Shown here: positions 7,005-13,193 of the stretch, piece after piece
Layout of the letters: each line of letters starts with the position of its first letter
Numbering within the stretch: position 1 is the stretch's first letter
NCBI GenBank assembly: GCA_031291615.1
Contig: JARLIS010000025.1
Span: 1 to 36,129 of the forward strand
Origin: Parvibaculum sp.
Lineage (GTDB): Bacteria > Pseudomonadota > Alphaproteobacteria > Parvibaculales > Parvibaculaceae
Length of the DNA: 36,129 nucleotides
Reading direction: 5' to 3'
The notes under the pieces: model-generated
The model's input: the letters and a program-made list of their open reading frames with translations, nothing else
What the model was told of the DNA's origin: nothing
The model's database searches: none
Translations under genes and position numbers: made by a program

Positions 7005-7750
7005 CAGCCAATAATGCCCGTTCCGCCCGTCGCGGCGATGACCTGGCCTTGGACGAATTCCGCCTCGGGGCTCAGCAGATATTCGACGAGGGAGGCATAG
7101 TCGCTGTCCTTCGAGGCGCGGCCCGATGGGTTGGCGCGGGCGGCCCTGTCGACCACGGCGGCGGCCTTTTCTTCGCCGCCGACCATGGCCGCGACCGAGG
7201 TCGTGTGGACGAGGCCCGGAGCGATGGCGTTGATGCGGATGCCTCTCGGGGCAAGTTCCGCGACCAGATAGCGGATGATCGCCTCGGCCAGCGCCTTGCC
7301 GACACCGAGCGCGCCGTAATTCGGCGAGGGTATCCGCGCGCCCATGCTGGAGACGAAGACGATGCTGCTGCCGCGCCGCAGCAGGGGCTGCGCCTTTTGC
7401 ACCAGATAGAGAAGCGAGAGTCCGTTCGTTTCGACGGCGCGGGTGAACTTTACAAGGTCGGCGTCGAGCAGGTTCGTCGGATAGATCATCGCGGCGCTGT
7501 GGACGATGTGATCGAGGCCGTTGCCGAAGCTTTCGACTTCCTTCATCAGCGCCTCGACGCCGTCGATCGTGCCGATGTCGGCGCGCACGGTGTGAACGGC
7601 GGCGCCGCGGCCTTCGAGTTCGGCCCGCGCGCGCTCCGCCGACATGTCGTCGCTCGCATAGCCGAGCACCAGCCGCTCGCCGTGGCGGGCGACGCGCCTG
7701 GCTATGGCGAGGCCGATGCCCTTCGTTCCGCCCGTTACAAGAATGGTCAT
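7004..7750 (-). CDS. SDR oxidoreductase resembling enoyl-ACP reductase III (FabL type)
   Basis: The 248-residue Rossmann-fold protein begins with the NAD(P)-binding motif TGGTKGIG (6-13). The catalytic pair is Tyr145 and Lys152 in NYGALGVGK, spaced Y-x6-K. Ordinary SDRs have Y-x3-K; Y-x6-K is the hallmark of enoyl-ACP reductases. The flanking text (ARIPSPNY, IIRYLVAELAPRGIRINAI, ANPSGR, EYLLSPEAEFVQGQ) follows the layout of Bacillus FabL. It may reduce enoyl-ACP or a related enoyl thioester in lipid or secondary metabolism. The start at 7750 has GGAAGG upstream on the minus strand. It is 28 bp downstream of rluD and probably co-transcribed with it. Confidence 0.75.
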   Translation of the reverse strand: MTILVTGGTKGIGLAIARRVARHGERLVLGYASDDMSAERARAELEGRGAAVHTVRADIGTIDGVEALMKEVESFGNGLDHIVHSAAMIYPTNLLDADLVKFTRAVETNGLSLLYLVQKAQPLLRRGSSIVFVSSMGARIPSPNYGALGVGKALAEAIIRYLVAELAPRGIRINAIAPGLVHTTSVAAMVGGEEKAAAVVDRAARANPSGRASKDSDYASLVEYLLSPEAEFVQGQVIAATGGTGIIG

Positions 7751-7778
7751 CGGTCTGGCCTTCCTAATTCTGAAACTC

Positions 7779-8795
7779 TTATTCGTTCATGCGCTCCAGC
7801 GCATCGGCAAGGGCCGCCATGTCGGCGGGCAGTTCGGCGTCGAAGGAAAGCATCTCTTGCGTGACGGGATGCTCGAAACCGAGATGATGGGCGTGAAGCG
7901 CCTGACGCCCGAGGGCGGCAAGCGCCGATTGCGCTTCCGGCGACAGTTTCGAGGCGCGCGTCTTCTGGCCGACGCCATAGGTCGGATCGCCGATCACGGG
8001 ATGTCCGAGCGCCATCATGTGGACGCGGATCTGATGCGTGCGGCCGGTTTCCAGACGGCATTCGACGCGGGAAGCGACGGGCGGTTCGCCGTAGCTCTCC
8101 TCCACCTCGTAATGCGTGATCGCCTCGCGGCCGGCCGTCTTCACCACCGCCATCTTGGTGCGGCTGTGCGTCGAGCGGGCGAGGTTTGCCTCGATGGTGC
8201 CGCGCGCCGATTTCGGCATGCCCCAGACGAGCGCGGTATAGGCGCGCGTCAGCTTGCCGTCGCGGCCATGCGCGGCGAATTGCGCCGAGAGGCCCTGATG
8301 CGCGCGGTCGGTCTTGGCCACCACCATGAGGCCCGACGTATCCTTGTCGAGGCGGTGGACGATGCCCGGCCGTCTTTCGCCGCCAATGCCCGACAGGCTC
8401 GTGCCGCAATGGGCGATGAGGGCGTTCACCAGCGTCATGTCGTGATTGCCGGCCGCCGGATGGACGACGAGGCCGGCGGGCTTCATCACCACGATGAGGG
8501 CGTCGTCCTCATAGACGATGTCGAGCGGGATCTTCTGGCCCTTGGGCGCGGCGGGGAGGGCGGGCGGTATGTGCACGAAGTAGCGTTCGCCCGTCTTGAC
8601 CCGGTAGGAGGCGTCGAGCGGGGCTTCCGCACCGCCGCCCGCCTTGCGGGAAACCCGGCCTTCGCCGATCAGCGCCTGAAGGCGCGCCCGGGAGAGCGCT
8701 TCTTCCTTGTCGGCGAGCGCGTCGGTGAGATACTTGTCGAGGCGCGTGCCGGCGGCTTCCGGCGGCACGGTCACGGCGTGGCGCTGGCCGCCCAT
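7779..8795 (-). CDS. rluD: RluD-type 23S rRNA pseudouridine synthase
   Basis: The protein has an N-terminal S4-like RNA-binding region (residues 17-60: TRLDKYLTDAL and SRARLQALIGEGRV) and the catalytic motif HRLDKDTSGL with the nucleophilic aspartate at about residue 150. The later RTHQIRVHM segment completes the RluA/RluD family pattern. RluD modifies helix 69 of 23S rRNA, which matters for ribosome assembly and termination; RluC or RluA specificity cannot be excluded. The start is placed at 8795. In-frame ATGs at 8816 and 8819 are also possible, and none has a strong ribosome site. If the longer forms are used, the gene's 5' end overlaps that of the divergent gene at 8818. Confidence 0.88.
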   Translation of the reverse strand: MGGQRHAVTVPPEAAGTRLDKYLTDALADKEEALSRARLQALIGEGRVSRKAGGGAEAPLDASYRVKTGERYFVHIPPALPAAPKGQKIPLDIVYEDDALIVVMKPAGLVVHPAAGNHDMTLVNALIAHCGTSLSGIGGERRPGIVHRLDKDTSGLMVVAKTDRAHQGLSAQFAAHGRDGKLTRAYTALVWGMPKSARGTIEANLARSTHSRTKMAVVKTAGREAITHYEVEESYGEPPVASRVECRLETGRTHQIRVHMMALGHPVIGDPTYGVGQKTRASKLSPEAQSALAALGRQALHAHHLGFEHPVTQEMLSFDAELPADMAALADALERMNE

Positions 8796-8817
8796 TTCAT
8801 TTTCTTGCGAGGACATC

Positions 8818-9204
8818 ATGCCGGACGATACAGCGACGCCGCCGCCGATGGAAATGCCGCCAGCGCCGAATGCGCGCGTTCTGAAGATTGTCGTGATCGC
8901 CATGGGCATTCTTCTCGTTCTCGGCTTCGCGCTGGTGGTCACGACCATCGTCAAGCGGGCGTCCAATCCACAGGCCGCCCAGCAGACGGTCGGCCTTGCC
9001 GGGCGCTTCGGCGTCAGCGACGTCCATGTCGAGCCGGGCGAAAAGGTCCGCTCCATCACCATGGCGGATGAGCGCATCGCCATTCATGTCGGCAACGACA
9101 AGGGCGAGGAAATCGTCATCGTCAGCGCGCGAACGGGCGTCGAGCTCGGCCGGATTCGTCTTCGGCCCTTGACCGACCTCGCCCAGAGCGGCGTGCCGCA
9201 ATAG
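8818..9204 (+). CDS. Single-pass membrane protein of unknown function
   Basis: The 128-residue protein starts MPDDTATPPPMEMPPAPNA, a proline-rich cytoplasmic leader, followed by one hydrophobic helix at about 23-44 (LKIVVIAMGILLVLGFALVV). A soluble tail of about 80 residues follows, with beta-rich text such as VRSITMADERIAIHV and EIVIVSARTGVELG. Small proteins of this plan sit beside rluD in many alphaproteobacteria (from memory); no function is known to me. The start at 8818 follows GAGGA by four bases. The gene is divergent from rluD with essentially no intergenic space, so promoters must lie inside the opposite coding region. Confidence 0.75.
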   Translation: MPDDTATPPPMEMPPAPNARVLKIVVIAMGILLVLGFALVVTTIVKRASNPQAAQQTVGLAGRFGVSDVHVEPGEKVRSITMADERIAIHVGNDKGEEIVIVSARTGVELGRIRLRPLTDLAQSGVPQ

Positions 9205-9248
9205 GCGGGTTTACCTCACTCGACGCCGATGGGGCCCTGTTCGGCGAC

Positions 9249-9683
9249 ATGGGCGCGGCAGCTTCCGCGTGCTTTCCGGAAGAATGCTGCGGGCTGCTGA
9301 TCGGCCATGCGGCGGGCGGCGTCATTCGCCTGACGCGCCTCGTCATTGCCACCAATGTCGCGCCGGCAAACGCACGGAGGCGGCGTTTCGAGATTGATCC
9401 GGCGGCGCTCTTCGCCGTTCAGCACTCTCTGCGTGAGAGGGGGCGCGAGAGGGCGCACGAGGCCGGGGGAGCCGAGAGGCTGGTCGGCTATTTCCATTCC
9501 CATCCGTTCGGTCCCTTGCGGCCCTCGGCGGCCGATCTTTCCGGCATGCATGAAGCCGGGCTCGTTGCCGTCATCGCCGTTCCGGAGCGGCGGACGGGAG
9601 CGGTCTCCTTCGGCGCCTGGCTGCGACTCGGCGAAGGAGCGGCGCGGCGCTTTCGTCCGCTCGCGCTGGCGGGCGCGGGCTGA
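9249..9683 (+). CDS. JAB/MPN-domain (M67-type) metallopeptidase
   Basis: This is a stand-alone JAMM domain protein of about 144 residues. The zinc-site pattern is present: glutamate in FPEECCGLLIG (residues 9-19), then YFHSHPFGPLRPSAAD with HxH, serine and aspartate. JAMM proteins cleave ubiquitin-like or sulfur-carrier proteins from their partners (for example ThiS or MoaD fusions), or act on other isopeptide bonds. No ubiquitin-like or E1 gene is adjacent. The ATG at 9249 leaves a short N terminus; the frame is open back to the previous stop without a normal start codon, so an upstream non-ATG start is possible. It lies 44 bp after the one-TM gene and may be co-transcribed. Confidence 0.75.
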   Translation: MGAAASACFPEECCGLLIGHAAGGVIRLTRLVIATNVAPANARRRRFEIDPAALFAVQHSLRERGRERAHEAGGAERLVGYFHSHPFGPLRPSAADLSGMHEAGLVAVIAVPERRTGAVSFGAWLRLGEGAARRFRPLALAGAG

Positions 9684-9742
9684 CGCACGACAAGACGCGG
9701 ACGCGCTGCTTCTTCTCGATGCAATGGCGGAGAGGGGGAGGG

Positions 9743-9786
9743 TGCCGCCTGTGTCTTGGGGAGGAGGGAGGATGACACAGGCGGCA
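9743..9786 (+). repeat. 13-bp perfect inverted repeat with Shine-Dalgarno-like loop
   Basis: TGCCGCCTGTGTC (9743-9755) and its exact complement GACACAGGCGGCA (9774-9786) flank an 18-base purine-rich loop containing GGGGAGGAGGGAGG. The loop ends in ATG (9772-9774). As RNA this is a very stable hairpin with a ribosome-binding-like sequence in the loop. There is no T run, so it is not a classical terminator. It may be translational control for a tiny ORF, or a mobile-repeat remnant. Confidence 0.6.
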
Positions 9787-9870
9787 ACTACTGAAAGCCG
9801 AGATCGGGGAGGAGATCGATCAACTTTCGTAAGTTTCTTATCGCCCTATCGTGACAAAATGTCAAAGTAA
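9772..9870 (+). CDS. Possible 32-codon small ORF
   Basis: The ORF starts MTQAATTESRDRGG and ends SPYRDKMSK. It follows a GGAGGAGGGAGG ribosome-site-like stretch, although the nearest part is closer to the ATG than usual. Its first codons form the right arm of the inverted repeat at 9743-9786. No family is recognised. It could be a leader peptide or a chance ORF. Confidence 0.25.
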   Translation: MTQAATTESRDRGGDRSTFVSFLSPYRDKMSK

Positions 9871-10205
9871 AAAATGTTGCAATGCGGTAATGTTTTGTCG
9901 GGCGGGTTTGGGCTGCTTTCTTGTCTATCTATATGATTATAAACAAGTATTTTTCATTCTCGCGCATAGAATTAATATACCTACTCTGAAACTGCGCCCG
10001 TTTGCCGCACTGCATAAGTCTTATTCTAGGGTACGTACCCTAACTCCGCATCGGGCCTGATGGCGTATCTTTCGCCGCCGGCTCGTCTTCAGTCGCGATT
10101 TCGCGGCGATCATTCCTGACGATGGCGCGCGCTTATGCCGGTTCCTCGACTTCAACGCTTGAACGTTCTCCGCAACCATCCTATACGGAGCGCCCGGCTG
10201 GCCAT
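9871..10205. other. AT-rich gene-free stretch before tRNA-Glu
   Basis: Between the small ORF and the tRNA I see no convincing gene. The stretch 9860-10045 is clearly richer in A and T than the surroundings and contains TATATGATTATAAA-like text and the palindrome at 10027-10042. A TGACA-AAA-TGTCA inverted repeat sits at its left edge (9852-9864). The rest, 10045-10205, is ordinary GC-rich DNA that should contain the tRNA promoter. Confidence 0.5.
10027..10042. promoter_or_regulatory. Perfect 16-bp palindrome, candidate operator
   Basis: TAGGGTACGTACCCTA reads identically on both strands. It lies at the right end of the AT-rich island and has the size and symmetry of a binding site for a dimeric helix-turn-helix regulator. 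I cannot assign the regulator. The nearest downstream transcripts are tRNA-Glu (10206) and the hydrolase gene (10394). Confidence 0.4.
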
Positions 10206-10281
10206 GTCCCCATCGTCTAGTGGCCCAGGACGTCGCCCTCTCACGGCGAAAACAGGGGTTCGACTCCCCTTGGGGATACCA
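10206..10281 (+). tRNA. tRNA-Glu (anticodon CUC)
   Basis: The 76-base cloverleaf is complete. The acceptor arm is GTCCCCA (10206-10212) with TGGGGAT (10271-10277), discriminator A and encoded CCA (10279-10281). The anticodon stem (10233-10237 with 10245-10249) encloses loop CTCTCAC, giving anticodon CTC at 10240-10242. The T arm is CAGGGGTTCGACTCCCCTTG. No integrase gene or duplicated tRNA end is seen nearby. Confidence 0.93.
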
Positions 10282-10393
10282 GCGGGCTTTCCTCGCATAA
10301 TTCATCCGGATGGCGCGGCGGCGCGGCAAAATGGCCGTCCGGGGTGTCTGCGCGCGGTATACTCGACCGTGCAGAATTTGAGGGGAGCGCGCG

Positions 10394-11317
10394 ATGCTGA
10401 TTCATTCCGGCGAGGGGTTTGACGTATTTCGCCATGACGGCGCGTCCCCCTATCTGCTGGTGACATTCAACGAGGTCGGCAGGCTTGGTGACGGCGTCTG
10501 GTATTGGGGCCAGCCGATCGTCGAGGCGCACAACATCTCGACCATCGGCATCGCGTCGCGCCTGCGCGACTGGTTTCGCAATCCCGGCATCGATCGCTTC
10601 CTTGCCGAACACGCCGACCTCTTCCGGAATTTCCCGGGCGACGTCGTCGCCGTCGGCTACAGCATGGGCGCCTATGGCGCCATCAAGTACAGCCGCGCGA
10701 TCAATGCTTCGACCGTTGTCGCCATATGCCCGCAATATACGATGGACGCGGCCGGGATGGGCGACACCCGCGCGCCGCACAAGTTCTTCGATCCGGTTCT
10801 GCATCGGAACATGGAACCGAGACGCGAGGAAATGTCGGGACGCATCTATGTGCTCCACGATCCGCATTACAATAACGATCTCGTTCATGTGCGCGCCCTG
10901 GCCGCGACCGGCCACCAGTCGGTCATTCCGGTCGCCGTTCCCTTCGCGGATCACGAAGTGCAATTGCTGTTCACCGAAGGAAGAGCGCTTGTCGAACTGA
11001 TCGAGGCGTGCCGGTCCGGCGACAAGGCGAGGATCGGCGCCTTCATACGCGCAACGCGGAAGCGATGGCCGTTGCGCGCCTCCAAGGCGGCGCTGGCGAC
11101 CGCGGGCAAGCGACCGGTCGTCGCCGCGCGCATCTATGCGAATTATCCGGCCGCCTTCCGGCCCATCGATCTCGGCGCTCTTGCGCATCGGGTCAAGGGG
11201 CGGATGCCGGATTTTGCCGAGCGGTTGTTTACGCGCGCCATCGAGCTTGCGCCCAAGGTCGAGCAATTCAAGACGGCGATTGCGGCGTTGCGGCGGTCAC
11301 GCGGCGCCAGGGCCTAG
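10394..11317 (+). CDS. Alpha/beta-hydrolase-fold protein of unknown substrate
   Basis: The 307-residue protein has the nucleophile elbow VAVGYSMGAYGA with Ser90 (G-x-S-x-G) and a later VPFADHEVQ segment that could provide the catalytic histidine. Acid candidates lie in YVLHDPHYNND. The N-terminal half (YLLVTFNEVG, WGQPIVEAHNISTIGI) fits the beta strands of the fold. The C-terminal ~90 residues are helical and may be a tetratricopeptide-like tail (FAERLFTRAIELAPK). There is no signal peptide. GAGGGGAG precedes the start. Similar proteins accompany polysaccharide genes in rhizobia, but no such cluster adjoins it here. It ends 30 bp before the convergent glutaminase gene. Confidence 0.65.
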   Translation: MLIHSGEGFDVFRHDGASPYLLVTFNEVGRLGDGVWYWGQPIVEAHNISTIGIASRLRDWFRNPGIDRFLAEHADLFRNFPGDVVAVGYSMGAYGAIKYSRAINASTVVAICPQYTMDAAGMGDTRAPHKFFDPVLHRNMEPRREEMSGRIYVLHDPHYNNDLVHVRALAATGHQSVIPVAVPFADHEVQLLFTEGRALVELIEACRSGDKARIGAFIRATRKRWPLRASKAALATAGKRPVVAARIYANYPAAFRPIDLGALAHRVKGRMPDFAERLFTRAIELAPKVEQFKTAIAALRRSRGARA

Positions 11318-11347
11318 AAGACTTGAAGTTGCCGTCGCGCCGGGGCG

Positions 11348-12346
11348 TCATGCGTCGTCTATCAGTGTACTGACGAAGGCCGAACCTCGGTTCGTGCAGT
11401 CGAAGGCGTGCAGGCCGAGCTCGTCCGACAGCATTCCAAATGCGGCGATGCCGCGCACCGAATTGCCCTTGGCGTCGAGGCGCGGCGAATAGCTCGCTAT
11501 GCCGAGCTGGCGATTGACGATGCCGACAATGCCGCCGCTGACACCGCTTTTTGCCGGGATGCCAACGTCATAGGCCCAATGGCCCGCATAGTCGTACATG
11601 CCGCAGGTGAACATGACGGCGAGCGTGTTGCGCACGGCGCCGAGGTCGAAGGCGGTGCGTCCGGTCGAGGGGTTTTCGCCCATATTGGCAAGCGTCGCCC
11701 CCATGCGCGCGAGATCGGTGGCGGTTGCGCTGATCGAACATTGGCGGAAATAGAGATCGACTGCGTCCTCGGTGCGTCCGGTCAGGGCCCCGCTGGCGCG
11801 CAGAAGATGCGCGATGCCGCGATTGCGATGGCCGGTTTCAGCTTCGGAGCGATAGACGGTTTCATCCAGCGACAGCCTGCGTCCGGCGGCTTGCGAGAAG
11901 CGGTCGAGCATGAGATCGAAGGCGCTGTCGCCCGCGATTTCGTCGAGCATACCGGCAATGGTGATCGCGCCGGCATTCACCATGGGGTTGAAGGGGCGGT
12001 TCGTCACCGGATCGAAGACGATGGCGTTGAAGGCGTCGCCGCTCGGCTCGACGCCGACGCGCGCCAATACCTTGTCGCGTCCGGCCAGTTCCAGCGCGAG
12101 GCAGAAGGCGAAGGCCTTCGAGACGGATTGAAGGGTGAAAGGTATCTCGACGTCGCCGGCTGTATGAATTCGTCCGCCGACCGTCGCAATGGCGAGGCCG
12201 AAGGCGTCGGGCTCCGCCCGGGCGAGTTCGGGTATGTAGGTCGCCACGGCGCCGTCGCGGTTGGCCCGTTGACTGGAATGGACGTTTTCGAGAACGGCAT
12301 CCAGTTCATGCAAGGTGGCTTTCGTCTCCAGCGTTTCGGACGCCAT
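11348..12346 (-). CDS. glsA: Glutaminase A
   Basis: The 332-residue protein is a serine-dependent beta-lactamase-fold glutaminase that hydrolyses L-glutamine to glutamate and ammonia. Diagnostic segments are the S-x-x-K active site in FTLQSVSKAF (Ser74, Lys77), RPFNPMVNAGAI, the TCGMYDYAGHWAYDVGIPAK region, and SGVSGGIVG near the C terminus. Length is a little above the usual ~310. The start at 12346 has GGGGAG upstream on the minus strand. It is transcribed alone; no amino-acid transporter is next to it, as is sometimes seen with acid-resistance glutaminases. Confidence 0.95.
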   Translation of the reverse strand: MASETLETKATLHELDAVLENVHSSQRANRDGAVATYIPELARAEPDAFGLAIATVGGRIHTAGDVEIPFTLQSVSKAFAFCLALELAGRDKVLARVGVEPSGDAFNAIVFDPVTNRPFNPMVNAGAITIAGMLDEIAGDSAFDLMLDRFSQAAGRRLSLDETVYRSEAETGHRNRGIAHLLRASGALTGRTEDAVDLYFRQCSISATATDLARMGATLANMGENPSTGRTAFDLGAVRNTLAVMFTCGMYDYAGHWAYDVGIPAKSGVSGGIVGIVNRQLGIASYSPRLDAKGNSVRGIAAFGMLSDELGLHAFDCTNRGSAFVSTLIDDA

Positions 12347-12716
12347 GGCGCTCCCCGGTATCTACAAATGCATCCTTTGCGGGCAGGGCGCATATTTTTC
12401 AGGCACTTCACGGCGCGTGGGGCGGAAACGATCCGCCATACCTAGCGCAATGCCGCATCGGACAGCCGACCCGAGCAAGAATGAAGCCAGTTACCGCGCG
12501 GGCGGCGCCGCGCCGGCGGTTCCGTATTTAGGACGTATACAGAATAAAATCTCAGGGCGGCGTTTCGACCGGACAGGCGGCGGATCGGCTTGTGTCCCAG
12601 CTTTGTCCGATTTGGTTCGCGGTTGAGTCAACGTGACGAAATTTTGTCCGGCTGCGCGAAGATGCGTCTGAATCGGTTATGATTGTCGCAAGTTGAATTT
12701 GCGTCGGGGGGCGAAG
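12347..12716. other. Intergenic region between glsA and the glycine-rich gene
   Basis: The 370 bases contain divergent promoters by position but no gene I can support. Two GANTC sites, the target of the alphaproteobacterial methylase CcrM, occur at 12625-12629 and 12670-12674 in the last 100 bases. TTTGTCCG occurs twice (about 12603 and 12644). The sequence around 12528-12552 is modestly AT-rich. Confidence 0.4.
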
Positions 12717-13103
12717 ATGAAGCTGAGCGGGAGGAAGTACGTCGTCGCGATTGCGGCTGTGTGCACGATCGCGATGGCCGGGCCGGTCGAGGCAGCAAAT
12801 CTGGCGGGAACGGTCGGCGCTATCACGAAGCCCGTTACCACGGCGCTTGGAGGACTTATGGGAGGCGGAACGGGAGGAGGAGCTCCCGGTTCCGGCGTGA
12901 GCGGCCTTCCCGGTTTTCCAAGCGCACCCTCTCTCCCCGGTTCTGGCGGCGCGGATGGATCGGGCGGCGGCGGAGGAGGAGGGCTCTCTTTCGCGCCGGG
13001 CGGCGATTCGTCCGCGACCGGCGACGGGTTCTACGTTCGCGCCGCGGCCGACGGAAATGTCGGCTACAACGTGATGATCACCAAGAAATTGCTGGCGTGG
13101 TAG
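12717..13103 (+). CDS. Secreted glycine-rich protein
   Basis: The 128-residue product has a clear signal peptide (MKLSGRKYVVAIAAVCTIAM, cleavage likely after VEA at about residue 26). It then has a long low-complexity glycine/serine/proline segment from about 46 to 98, including a run of seven glycines, and a short C-terminal piece GDGFYVRAAADGNVGYNVMITKKLL. No catalytic motif is visible. It could be a surface or matrix structural protein. It precedes the AlgI and AlgX-like genes by 90 bp in the same direction, suggesting a shared envelope function. GGGGGGCGAAG before the ATG at 12717 provides a weak ribosome site. Confidence 0.6.
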   Translation: MKLSGRKYVVAIAAVCTIAMAGPVEAANLAGTVGAITKPVTTALGGLMGGGTGGGAPGSGVSGLPGFPSAPSLPGSGGADGSGGGGGGGLSFAPGGDSSATGDGFYVRAAADGNVGYNVMITKKLLAW

Positions 13104-13124
13104 GTGCGGGTTCGATCCCGCACC
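13103..13124 (+). other. tRNA T-arm-like hairpin
   Basis: GGTGCGGG (13103-13110), loop TTCGAT, and CCCGCACC (13117-13124) form a perfect 8-bp stem immediately at the stop codon of the glycine-rich gene. The GGTTCGATCCC-type core is what a tRNA T arm looks like, but no acceptor, anticodon arm or CCA is present. It may be a remnant of an attachment site, a processing hairpin, or chance. A perfect TTGACA (13131-13136) follows without a good -10. Confidence 0.4.
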
Positions 13125-13193
13125 GTCAATTTGACATATTGCTGAAAAGACACGACCGTCCTCCGGCATTGACGCCCGCCGGCACGAGAGATC

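Noticed and set aside
9851..10060. A 69-codon frame in the AT-rich island
   Set aside because: It begins without a ribosome site, runs through the 16-bp palindrome, and looks like chance translation of AT-rich DNA.
13103..13124. A tRNA gene at the T-arm-like hairpin
   Set aside because: There is no acceptor pairing, D arm, anticodon arm or CCA around it.
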